A DNA stretch of 5,786 nt, from contig PMNG01000136.1 of the NCBI GenBank assembly GCA_003162615.1, positions 9,017 to 14,802 on the forward strand, read 5' to 3'. Source of the stretch: Methanothrix sp. GTDB lineage: Archaea; Halobacteriota; Methanosarcinia; Methanotrichales; Methanotrichaceae. The notes beneath the pieces were generated by a model. The model did not search any database. It was not told the origin of the DNA and saw only the letters and a list, made by a program, of their open reading frames with translations. The translations under genes and the position numbers were made by a program. Of this stretch, positions 1-5,679 are shown in pieces. Positions within the stretch are counted from its first letter, which is position 1; every line of letters begins with the position of its first letter.

Positions 1-207
1 GATGTATGTCTGAATGGTGCAAACAAGACGAAAATAGTGTATCAAGCAAACCTCAACTTCAGGACAATCAACCCTTATTTGGATCTTTTGATCGGGAAAA
101 ATCTAATAAAGGTCAGCCAAGGACAGATATTACGGTATGAAACCACGCCACAAGGCATAGACATGCTGGAAGACATCAAAGAAGTTCACAACGGCCTGTT
201 GTGCTAG
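1..207 (+). CDS. Archaeal winged-helix transcriptional regulator, C-terminal fragment (5' end outside window)
   Basis: Frame 1 is open from the first base to a TAG at 205-207 and encodes the last 68 residues of a protein whose start lies upstream of the window. The residues NGANKTKIVYQANLNF, followed by a helix containing INPYLDLLIGKNLIKVSQ and a beta-wing with ILRYETTPQGIDMLEDI, match the layout of the small archaeal winged helix-turn-helix regulators (PF14947, HTH_45 type). The segment KTKIVYQANLNFRTINPYLDLL reads as the helix-turn-helix, and the wing ends in the typical T-P-x-G motif. Such proteins of about 80-100 residues are common in methanogens and bind DNA, but their targets are mostly unknown. 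The reading frame is clean, so this looks like an intact gene cut by the window edge. The assignment rests on remembered family patterns; the regulated gene cannot be inferred. Confidence 0.8.
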   Translation, partial: DVCLNGANKTKIVYQANLNFRTINPYLDLLIGKNLIKVSQGQILRYETTPQGIDMLEDIKEVHNGLLC

Positions 208-240
208 GAAAGATGTGGTCGTGAACACTGTAAATGCCCC

Positions 241-258
241 GTGATAGTTTGCTATCAT
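241..258 (+). terminator. Weak hairpin after the regulator gene
   Basis: TGATAG at 242-247 pairs perfectly with CTATCA at 252-257 across a TTTG loop, and a G-U pair can extend the stem by one. It begins 34 bases after the regulator's stop codon. There is no T-run after it, so it may be only a transcript-end stabiliser or chance. Confidence 0.25.
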
Positions 259-357
259 CCCTACTGGAGTTGATTCGTCGAAATACCCTCAACTAAGGCC
301 GGATTGAAAGAACCATTTGGCAATCATGGAGAATAGATATAGCTGATGGAATTGTGG

Positions 358-370
358 GGCAAAAGTCAAT
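358..370 (+). repeat. 13-bp direct repeat, copy 1 (GGCAAAAGTCAAT)
   Basis: This copy is identical to 641-653; the pair brackets the SHOCT remnant. The core GGCAAAAGTC also occurs inverted at 414-423. A repeat of this length is not decisive evidence of a transposition footprint. Confidence 0.35.
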
Positions 371-399
371 GACCTGGGTGCAATTGGGATGCCGTCGGT

Positions 400-618
400 C
401 TAAGGTGATTCGCGACTTTTGCCCGCACACATATTTGGGTCTAACACATTTAAGAACGTGGTACGACTATAGGCCATGTCGCCAAAGTTTTCTCTTCGTC
501 GGACTTTTTTAAAGTCTTCTTTCATCTGCATGTACCGCTCTCTGGTCAGCTCTCCCCATTCATAACTCTCAGACAAAATATCCTTGGCGCCTCCGTAACT
601 GCTGGATCGGGATCTCAT
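400..618 (-). pseudogene. SHOCT-domain small protein remnant
   Basis: The minus-strand frame encodes 72 residues. Residues 11-38 (AKDILSESYEWGELTRERYM then QMKEDFKK) match the SHOCT short helical hairpin, whose usual pattern is D-I-L-x-E-R-Y-A-x-G-E-I/L-T-x-E-x-Y-x-x-M-K. In small archaeal SHOCT proteins the domain normally ends the protein and follows a membrane segment and a Ser/Arg linker; the linker RSRSSS is present here. The membrane part is missing. Reading upstream in the same frame gives a hydrophobic stretch (LLPSL, stop, IIIW) broken by TGA at 631-633, with another TGA at 649-651. No Shine-Dalgarno site precedes the ATG at 616-618. After the domain, about 34 unrelated residues run to the stop, suggesting a frameshift after the A-run near 513. 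Conserved positions are also altered (SYEWGE where RYARGE is usual). I read it as a decayed gene, but a leaderless 72-residue gene is possible. Confidence 0.5.
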
Positions 619-640
619 CCAAATAATGATTCAAAGAGAA

Positions 641-653
641 GGCAAAAGTCAAT
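641..653 (+). repeat. 13-bp direct repeat, copy 2 (GGCAAAAGTCAAT)
   Basis: This is the second copy of the repeat at 358-370, 283 bases further on. It lies within the region that would encode the lost N-terminal part of the SHOCT protein. Confidence 0.35.
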
Positions 654-715
654 TGATGTGGATAGAAGTGGACGCACGACTCTGGCCCTGGCTGCCCGCT
701 CGCCTAGCAATGATT

Positions 716-967
716 TCAGATACTAGGGGTCCAGTTCCCGTATTCTACGGGGGTCAATATTCCGGATTTATTTAGCGTATAACCGAACGGAACGCTTCCC
801 CAATTCCAAAGGCTAGAATTTCTTGAGATGTTATCGGTTTGCACTGGTATTGCTATTTGGCTCAAAATGGCTTGACCGTTGCTTCCATTCAACTGTACTG
901 GCGCGGTTGCTTCGCAAATCAAAGCTAGTGCCAAAAGGATTAAGCTGCATATGATTAGATTTCGCAT
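716..967 (-). CDS. Small secreted protein of unknown function, WxWG motif
   Basis: This gene encodes 83 residues. The ATG at 965-967 was chosen because GGAGG lies five bases upstream; an ATG 99 bases further upstream (1066) would add residues that bury the signal peptide and has no comparable site. Residues 1-20 are a classic signal peptide (MR, then a core of L/I/A, ending CEA) with likely cleavage before T21. The mature part of about 63 residues has five N-X-S/T sequons (N27, N46, N50, N66, N78), consistent with archaeal N-glycosylation outside the cell. Its recognisable motif is SLWNWGSVPFGYTLNKSG at about 52-69, followed by PVEYGNW near the end. I associate W-x-W-G-x-x-P-x-G-Y with short uncharacterised exported proteins of methanogens, but cannot name a family. 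It is transcribed divergently from the broken DUF3892 gene, with 113 bases between the two starts. The function is unknown; the gene looks intact. Confidence 0.65.
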   Translation of the reverse strand: MRNLIICSLILLALALICEATAPVQLNGSNGQAILSQIAIPVQTDNISRNSSLWNWGSVPFGYTLNKSGILTPVEYGNWTPSI

Positions 968-1030
968 GCTGTCCTCCATATGAGATTTTCTAATCCTCTC
1001 AGTTTGAATAACATAAATCGAATTCGGACA

Positions 1031-1038
1031 ATATAAAG
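1031..1038 (-). promoter_or_regulatory. TATA-like box for the 83-residue secreted protein
   Basis: On the minus strand the sequence reads CTTTATAT, close to the archaeal TATA consensus. It lies about 64 bases upstream of the ATG, which would give a leader of roughly 35-40 nt including the GGAGG site. The spacing is plausible, but no BRE is obvious. Confidence 0.35.
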
Positions 1039-1080
1039 ATGTGGTACTGAATATGTTATAAGGCAAGGCGGAGGATCCTC

Positions 1081-1380
1081 ATGTATTGCCTAGATATGGG
1101 CACGAATTCGAGTTAAGTGTATTAACAAGAGCGATCGTTACAATCCCCATGAACGCATCTTATCCACCGGCGGCACGAACCCGGATGGAACACTATGGAA
1201 GCTTTCACAAACAGGATGCCATTGCTGGCGTTGAGGGGCAGGTGGCAATTCTACGTAAATGTAGGAGGGAAGTCGGCTTGGGTCATTATTGCCTTGAGCA
1301 CTCAGGATCAGAAATACTTGAAGATCGAAGCAGACGGCGAGCATCCGAATAACCTTCTTAGCCTTTCCGAATGCCCATAA
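1081..1380 (+). pseudogene. DUF3892-family protein, broken by three +1 frameshifts
   Basis: Successive pieces of one small protein appear in three different frames. Frame 2 (about 1100-1210) gives ARIRVKCINKSDRYNPHERI, then STGGTNPDGTLWKLSQ. Frame 3 (1212-1235) gives QDAIAGVE. Frame 1 (1237-1377) gives GRWQFYVNVGGKSAWVIIAL, then QKYLKIEADGEHPNNLLSLS and ECP before TAA. The order and motifs (NPHERI, GGTNPDG, WKLSQ, QDAIAG, KYLK, the ending NNLLSLPEC) fit the DUF3892 family (PF13031), small proteins of unknown function of about 80-100 residues. A good ribosome site, GGAGG at 1070-1074, sits six bases before ATG 1081; that frame joins the family sequence if one G is dropped from GGG at 1097-1099. 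The other shifts fall at AAA (1209-1211) and GGGG (1235-1238). Three equal shifts in 300 bases indicate pseudogenisation or sequence error; no single frame makes the protein. Confidence 0.75.
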
Positions 1381-1606
1381 TATTGCCCTGACAGCCTAAA
1401 CAGTCATAATATCGTCCCACATACGCCTTATACGAACAAAATTAACAAGGGTGAGATGTAAATTCGAATATCTATAATTTTCCAATGATTTGCAGGATTC
1501 GGGCACAAAATCAAACATGTCAAAATAGGCAGAAGCTAAGATCCTACCACCAAAAGATTTTTCATTAGAGCATGTTATATCCTTAACTCAAGTAAGGAGT
1601 TATATT
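1381..1606 (+). promoter_or_regulatory. Upstream region and ribosome binding site of the metallophosphoesterase
   Basis: This stretch has no coding signal. AAGGAG at 1594-1599 lies seven bases before ATG 1607 and fixes the start of the phosphoesterase. AT-rich TATA-like candidates are TATCTATAAT around 1469-1478 and GTTATAT at 1574-1580. The latter is too close to the start to allow a transcript that includes the Shine-Dalgarno site, so the former is favoured, weakly. Confidence 0.4.
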
Positions 1607-3424
1607 ATGAAACTATCTATAATCTTGCTGGCATCAATATTATGCTTGTCAGTGGCATCCCAGGCCACGAATGACAGCGCAACTACTGGACCATATAATG
1701 TATCATCTGATCTAGGGGTTTCGCATGATACTCACAATATTACTGTATCAGAACCAAAAGCCGAAGAGTCGCTAGGTCAAAGTAAGCTCGAAGGATACCC
1801 GATTGCTTCCGATGTTTTTACGACGCTACAGAAGACGGTCGTGCCTGACTCAATACCTTCGGGTTCGGAGAAGGTTCTTCCTTATGAGATTTCAAAATAC
1901 AAGCAAAACGGCTATGGCAACTGGCATTATGGCCCAGGCATCGATTTCGTAAAGCGTCTCGATATCATGCCGACTAATTATAGCGGTGCATCAGCCAATA
2001 ATACTACAAGACTCTTGAATTTCTTTGCCATAACCGATATTCATATCACCGACAAAGAAACTCCTGCTCAGGCGATCTATTTTGGATACAAAGGCGGTAT
2101 TTCTTCGGGATATTCAGGGGTTATGCTGTACACAACTCAAGTTCTCGACGCAGCCGTCCAGACGATAAACGCCCTTCACAAAAAAGATCCGTTTGATTTC
2201 GGCATCTCTCTGGGCGATACTTGCAACAACATTCAGTACAACGAACTAAGATGGTATATCGATGTCCTTGACGGCAAGAATATAAACCCCGATTCCGGTG
2301 TCAAGGATGATCCTGTTCCCGGACCTCATAATGACTATCAGGACGAATACAAGGCTGCAGGGCTTAATAAAACGATCAAATGGTATCAGACTCTCGGCAA
2401 CCACGATCATTTCTGGATGGGCTTCCTGCCGCCGAATGATTATATTCGACAAAGTCTCATCGGAGAGGATATACTCAACTTAGGCAATCCGTTCATCGAC
2501 CCTCTCGGCGTAGATAGCCGTGGCTTTTACATAGGCTCAATCGATGGCCGGACGCCTTACGGTGACATTATAGGTGTCGGACCTGTCGCAAACTTCACAA
2601 CCCCTCCGAAGGTACTTGCTGCCGATCCGAACCGCCATGCACTTTCGAGAAAGGAGTGGATAAGCGAATTTTTTAATACATCTTCAAGTCCGAAAGGACA
2701 TGGATTCAATCAATCTAACGTAGAAACAGGATTCGCCTGCTATACTTTCGAGCCTAACTCGAGTTTACCGATCAAAGTCATTGTGCTCGATGACACCCAA
2801 AGGGACAACGATTCCAACGATCCCGATACTCTCGGTTACGGGCATGGCTCTCTCGGTTATGGACACGGCTCTCTTGACAGTGAACGTTATAACTGGCTTG
2901 TAAAAGAACTCGATAAGGGCCAGGCTGAAGGTAAGCTTATGATCATCGCTGCGCACATACCGATAGGCGTCGAACCAGCGGGTTCAATGGCGGGTTGGAA
3001 CTCGTCCGCCGAAGCAGAGCTGATTGCCAAACTGCATACATATCCGAATCTCGTTCTGTGGATTGCTGGACATCGTCATTACAATACAGTTACTGCACTA
3101 AAATCACCTGATGCCGCGCATCCTGAACTCGGCTTCTGGGAGGTTGAAACCTCATCATTAAGGGATTTCCCTCAGCAGTTCCGCACCTTCCAGATCGTCC
3201 GCAACAGCGACAATACTGTTTCAATCTTTACCTCCGACGTTGATCCAGCAGTCAAAGACGGGTCGCTGGCTGCGATATCGCGTTCTTATGGTATCGCGGC
3301 TCAGGAGCTATTCAACAATTCGATAGGTCTACTGCCAACGGGTTCGTACAATGCAGAGCTTGTCAAACAATTGACTCCGGAAATGCAGGCAAAATTGTCG
3401 GATGAGATAGGCAAAAGCCATTGA
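1607..3424 (+). CDS. Secreted calcineurin-like metallophosphoesterase (TIGR03768-type)
   Basis: This gene encodes 605 residues with a Shine-Dalgarno site seven bases before ATG. Residues 1-20 form a signal peptide (hydrophobic core ending SQA), and numerous N-X-S/T sequons point to an extracytoplasmic, glycosylated enzyme. All calcineurin-like motifs occur in order: D144-I-H146 (FFAITDIHITD), G203-D204 (SLGDTCNN), G264-N-H-D267 (QTLGNHDHFW), H450 (MIIAAHIPIG) and G488-H-R-H491 (WIAGHRHYN). These should hold a two-metal centre that hydrolyses phosphomonoesters or diesters; the true substrate is unknown. The arrangement, with a long insert between the GNHD and AAHIP motifs containing GYGHGSLDSERYNWL, resembles the TIGR03768 (RPA4764) family. 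Residues 21-100 form a low-complexity, Asn/Ser-rich N-terminal extension. No membrane anchor is visible at the C terminus, so release or loose surface attachment is inferred. A seven-residue tandem duplication lies at 409-422. The gene converges with the serine hydrolase gene and appears monocistronic. Confidence 0.9.
   Translation: MKLSIILLASILCLSVASQATNDSATTGPYNVSSDLGVSHDTHNITVSEPKAEESLGQSKLEGYPIASDVFTTLQKTVVPDSIPSGSEKVLPYEISKYKQNGYGNWHYGPGIDFVKRLDIMPTNYSGASANNTTRLLNFFAITDIHITDKETPAQAIYFGYKGGISSGYSGVMLYTTQVLDAAVQTINALHKKDPFDFGISLGDTCNNIQYNELRWYIDVLDGKNINPDSGVKDDPVPGPHNDYQDEYKAAGLNKTIKWYQTLGNHDHFWMGFLPPNDYIRQSLIGEDILNLGNPFIDPLGVDSRGFYIGSIDGRTPYGDIIGVGPVANFTTPPKVLAADPNRHALSRKEWISEFFNTSSSPKGHGFNQSNVETGFACYTFEPNSSLPIKVIVLDDTQRDNDSNDPDTLGYGHGSLGYGHGSLDSERYNWLVKELDKGQAEGKLMIIAAHIPIGVEPAGSMAGWNSSAEAELIAKLHTYPNLVLWIAGHRHYNTVTALKSPDAAHPELGFWEVETSSLRDFPQQFRTFQIVRNSDNTVSIFTSDVDPAVKDGSLAAISRSYGIAAQELFNNSIGLLPTGSYNAELVKQLTPEMQAKLSDEIGKSH
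2831..2872 (+). repeat. Two 21-bp tandem copies inside the phosphoesterase gene
   Basis: Copies 2831-2851 and 2852-2872 both encode LGYGHGS. They differ at three bases, all third codon positions (TAC/TAT, GGG/GGA, CAT/CAC), so the protein repeat is exact while the DNA has diverged. It lies before the conserved LDSERYNWL helix in the insert of the catalytic domain. Confidence 0.8.
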
Positions 3425-3452
3425 TTATCGAACGTAATCAAGGCTATTTTTA
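3421..3452 (+). terminator. Intrinsic-type terminator of the metallophosphoesterase
   Basis: TTGATTA at 3421-3427 pairs perfectly with TAATCAA at 3435-3441 across a seven-base loop, followed by GGCTATTTTTA. The stem includes the stop codon TGA (3422-3424). The U-run after it suits archaeal termination; the stem is AT-rich and therefore weak. It lies directly before the group II intron relic. Confidence 0.5.
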
Positions 3453-3454
3453 TG

Positions 3455-3675
3455 GTGCGCCCGGCAGGGCGCACCCACTCAATGGTGAGAGTCCCTTACA
3501 GGCCTATTAGGAGGAACTGTTAGATGGACGGCAAGGGTGTTCTATCGGAAGGTAGAATCTGTTGGAAGCCGCAGACAAACCACTGAGATCCATTCAGAAA
3601 AACTGGGATTTGCTCAACACTCACGATTGTCCATGGAGCTAGAGTATAAAGGCTAGGCCCTTGCAGTATTGGATA
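3455..3675 (+). mobile_element. Group II intron relic: 5' end and part of domain I (class IIC-like)
   Basis: The fragment begins with the group II 5' signature GUGCG and a perfect eight-pair stem (GTGCGCCC / GGGCGCAC, loop GGCA). It then shows, in the right order, pieces I recognise from domain I of bacterial and archaeal group II introns: GGTGAGAGTCCC (3484-3495), GGAACTGTTAG (3513-3523), GGCAAGGGTGT (3530-3540), GGTAGAATCTGTTGGAAGC (3551-3569), CAAACCACTGAG (3576-3587), GTATAAAGGCTAGG (3644-3657) and probably TATTGGAT (3667-3674). From memory, the same order occurs in the class IIC intron of Oceanobacillus iheyensis. No reverse transcriptase/maturase gene, domain V or domain VI is visible, so it is a truncated, inactive copy. 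The 3' boundary is approximate. Its position just after a terminator hairpin is the usual class IIC target site. Confidence 0.75.
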
Positions 3676-3791
3676 TTTTTACCGGTAAGCATTGAGTGGA
3701 AAATTTTACCGCTGCCGATGTTCACTTAAGGGGAATGAGACTTGAACCTGCCTTGCAATGGCCTCATTCTTTGATCTGGATAAAATATTGA
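3676..3791. other. Intergenic remainder of the convergent gap
   Basis: No open frame or RNA gene is seen. It contains the palindrome TTACCGGTAA (3679-3688), two copies of TTTTACCG (3677-3684 and 3704-3711), and a possible hairpin GAATGAG (3733-3739) / CTCATTC (3763-3769) with a long loop followed by TTTG. It could be further degraded intron sequence, but I could not align it to domains V-VI. Confidence 0.4.
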
Positions 3792-3828
3792 CGAACGGGT
3801 AAAGAACCGGGGCTCTCTACACCGTTCG
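3792..3828 (-). terminator. Hairpin terminator of the serine hydrolase gene
   Basis: On the minus strand CGAACGG and GTAGAGA pair with TCTTTAC and CCGTTCG, giving 14 pairs with one bulged T, one G-U pair and an eight-base loop. It starts 11 bases after the hydrolase stop codon and is followed by the AT-rich stretch CAATATTTTA. This is the strongest hairpin noted in the window and is well placed to end the hydrolase transcript. Confidence 0.6.
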
Positions 3829-3839
3829 GCTCTTCTGAA

Positions 3840-5405
3840 CTATGTCCCCTTCTCGAAAGTGACTTTGCTGGTGAAAACGCCTCCGATCATCTCCAGGTTA
3901 TCCGCCAGGCCATCCGGGCCGATCTGGAACCGGGCAAACCCCTTCTGATCGCTGAGCTCGGGCTCAGAGGTGCGGAAGATATCCCTGTCCCATGGAGTCA
4001 AGAGTATCTTAACATTCCTGGGGCCTGCGGTCGCAACCAGGGACCCGTTCTCCTGGCTGATGTTGATCCTGCCGTAGGTTTGGTCGCTGTAGTTGCCTAC
4101 GTATCTTTCTAGAGGCAGTGCCGGGTCGGGCGAGGTCGGTTGTTTGGGAATGCTGGCATTTGCTTGCTCCTCGGCCTCCTTCGTCTGAACAAGTGCTTTT
4201 GCGCTGTAATCCTTTGCCGGATTGCCGAAGTACTGGTCGAAGAAGCGGTAGGCCAGGGATTCGGGCAGCGCAGAATCTATATTGGATAATACTACGATCC
4301 CTATGTCAGCCTGGGGAACGAAAGCAACCATTGTATGATGACCCAGAGTCCCTCCGTTATGCCAGATTATTGGATAGGGTTTTGACTCCTGGTATATCCA
4401 GCCCTGACAGTAGTATACGTTGCTCGCAGACGCCATCGGGCTTATGATGGTCTTGGGAGAGTGCATGTAAATGGTGCTGTTCTCACTTATGAGCTGCTTG
4501 CCCTCAAAGCTGCCGTTGTGCATCTGCAGGCGCAGCCATTTGGTCATATCTATTATGTCGGAGTTGATCCCGCCAGCCGGGCCGTAGATGTAGGGCCAGT
4601 CCATGTATTTCCAGTCCATGGGCAAGGCAGTGACCCTTCCGTTTCTAATCTGATGCAGATAGGCCACGTCCTTTGCCTGCTGGAAAGATTTCATGTCTAC
4701 CGAGGAGTTGGACATTCCAAGGGGCTGGAAGATCTTCTTCTGGATGTTCTCTTCCCAGCTCTTGTTGGTAAGGTTTTCCACCAGCTCTGCGGTGGTCAGG
4801 AACAAGGTGTTCTGGTAGGCATAGGCAGAGCGGAAACTGGTCTCCGGCTTCGTATAGCGCAGTGAATGCCTCAGGTAATCACGGTCATAGCCCAGGGTAA
4901 CCAGATCACCTCCGGAATATCCTGGCAAACCGCTGCGCTGTGCCATGAGATCCGTCACTGTGAACTCCCCGGTGACCCAGGGATCGTACATCTTGAAGTC
5001 CGACAGGTGGTCTATCACCCTATCATCCCATTTAACCTTCCCAGCATCCACCTGCATGGCCACCAGGGCGGCGGTGAATGCCTTGGAGGTAGACCCTATC
5101 TGAAAGATGGTGTTGGGAGTAACAGGGTCGCTGGAATTCACTTTTTTAACGCCAAAGGGTTTGAGGTATATTGTTTCGTTCCCACGAACGATGGCTACAG
5201 CCATACCGGGAACCTTCCAGTCGTTCATGCCCTTCTCGGCGTACTGTTCGAAGTCCTTCAGGATCTCCTTGAGCCTGGCTTCGTCCGGTGCCTGGGGCAC
5301 GCCACTGGGTGCAATCGTGCTGTTCGAGGCTCCTAGGCAGCATCCCAGGAGCAGTAAAACCACTATAAATCCGGCCACTATGGACCGGGCCAATCTTCTG
5401 GTCAT
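3840..5405 (-). CDS. Secreted serine hydrolase, beta-lactamase class C / S12 peptidase-like, with C-terminal DUF3471-like domain
   Basis: This gene encodes 521 residues; ATG at 5403-5405 is preceded by AAGGAGG nine bases upstream. Residues 1-26 are a signal sequence (MTRR, then a strongly hydrophobic core). LLGC at 19-22 could be a lipobox, so either lipid anchoring or cleavage near A26 is possible. The catalytic domain (about 45-395) has the three hallmarks of the beta-lactamase/transpeptidase fold: S105-T-S-K108 (QIGSTSKAF), Y197-Q-N199 (YAYQNTLF) and H349-N-G351 (IWHNGGTLGHH). S105 is the nucleophile, K108 and Y197 the base pair. Residues about 425-518 (from LERYVGNYSD to the end) resemble the DUF3471 beta domain often found after this fold. 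About a dozen N-X-S/T sequons support an external location. In archaea without murein the substrate is probably an ester, amide or D-amino-acid peptide rather than a cell-wall peptide; this is inference. The frame is intact and looks more G+C-rich than its surroundings. Confidence 0.9.
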   Translation of the reverse strand: MTRRLARSIVAGFIVVLLLLGCCLGASNSTIAPSGVPQAPDEARLKEILKDFEQYAEKGMNDWKVPGMAVAIVRGNETIYLKPFGVKKVNSSDPVTPNTIFQIGSTSKAFTAALVAMQVDAGKVKWDDRVIDHLSDFKMYDPWVTGEFTVTDLMAQRSGLPGYSGGDLVTLGYDRDYLRHSLRYTKPETSFRSAYAYQNTLFLTTAELVENLTNKSWEENIQKKIFQPLGMSNSSVDMKSFQQAKDVAYLHQIRNGRVTALPMDWKYMDWPYIYGPAGGINSDIIDMTKWLRLQMHNGSFEGKQLISENSTIYMHSPKTIISPMASASNVYYCQGWIYQESKPYPIIWHNGGTLGHHTMVAFVPQADIGIVVLSNIDSALPESLAYRFFDQYFGNPAKDYSAKALVQTKEAEEQANASIPKQPTSPDPALPLERYVGNYSDQTYGRINISQENGSLVATAGPRNVKILLTPWDRDIFRTSEPELSDQKGFARFQIGPDGLADNLEMIGGVFTSKVTFEKGT

Positions 5406-5630
5406 TTTTTAATTCCTCCTTAGATATCCGATTTCTCATCCGTTTCGGTTGAACTGCTGCATAAGGTCGCAAAAGTCCAACCCGAACCTCGGGCTCACCT
5501 CAATCATATTTTCAGATACAGAGGAAAGGCCACGGGCTGGTAGCCTGTGTCGTAGAGAGTCACGATCCCATCTCTTCAAGCGGTAAGTTCATGCCCCTCT
5601 CCAGCCAATATTACCAGAACGTTTAGCAAA
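5406..5630 (-). promoter_or_regulatory. Serine hydrolase leader region with ribosome binding site
   Basis: AAGGAGG (minus strand, 5415-5421) lies nine bases before the start codon. If the promoter at 5637-5651 is used, the leader is about 200 nt, long for an archaeal transcript. It contains small hairpins: CCCGA/TCGGG (5481-5493) and GGCTAC/GTGGCC (5529-5546 region). It also holds a ten-codon open frame at 5560-5592 (MNLPLEEMGS) behind a GGAG site. No known riboswitch was recognised. Confidence 0.4.
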
Positions 5631-5636
5631 GCTAAC

Positions 5637-5651
5637 TATTTAAAAATTCCG
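5637..5651 (-). promoter_or_regulatory. BRE/TATA-like archaeal promoter
   Basis: On the minus strand the sequence reads CGGAATTTTTAAATA: a purine-rich BRE-like CGGAA, then TTTAAATA (5637-5644), a good archaeal TATA match. Initiation would be expected near 5612-5617. Because TTTAAA is self-complementary, a plus-strand promoter cannot be excluded, but no gene follows on that side within the window. Confidence 0.5.
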
Positions 5652-5658
5652 TATTTGC

Positions 5659-5670
5659 TTGAATATTCAA
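5659..5670. promoter_or_regulatory. 12-bp perfect palindrome upstream of the promoter, candidate operator
   Basis: TTGAATATTCAA is a perfect inverted repeat eight bases upstream of the BRE-like element. It is followed by a second palindrome, AGTTAACT (5672-5679). The position fits an activator or repressor site, but short AT-rich palindromes arise readily by chance. Confidence 0.35.
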
Positions 5671-5679
5671 CAGTTAACT

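Noticed and set aside
1138..1344. Antisense open frame across the DUF3892 region
   Set aside because: It overlaps sequence that gives clear DUF3892 motifs on the plus strand and has no recognisable motif of its own.
1081..1380. Programmed ribosomal frameshifting in the DUF3892 gene
   Set aside because: Three successive shifts would be needed, with no slippery-site and structure pairing seen; mutation or sequence error is simpler.
2246..2956. Short open frames overlapping the phosphoesterase on both strands
   Set aside because: They lie wholly inside a well-supported gene and have no motifs.
3454..3475. Perfect GC-rich hairpin GGTGCGCCC/GGGCGCACC considered as a terminator
   Set aside because: It has no U-run after it on either strand, and it matches the first stem of a group II intron whose further motifs follow.
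3677..3711. Repeated TTTTACCG and the palindrome TTACCGGTAA as an attachment site
   Set aside because: The elements are too short and not linked to any integrase or element boundary.
4118..5412. Several long plus-strand open frames opposite the serine hydrolase
   Set aside because: They are antisense to a gene with all catalytic motifs, lack convincing ribosome sites and show no family signature.
5146..5472. Minus-strand 108-residue frame overlapping the hydrolase N terminus
   Set aside because: It is the +1 shadow of the hydrolase coding sequence and has no Shine-Dalgarno site.
5502..5592. Possible frameshifted small protein in the hydrolase leader (MNLPLEEMG joined to VTLYDTGYQPVAFPLYLKI)
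   Set aside because: It needs an assumed one-base loss and I recognise no family; it is too short to separate from chance.
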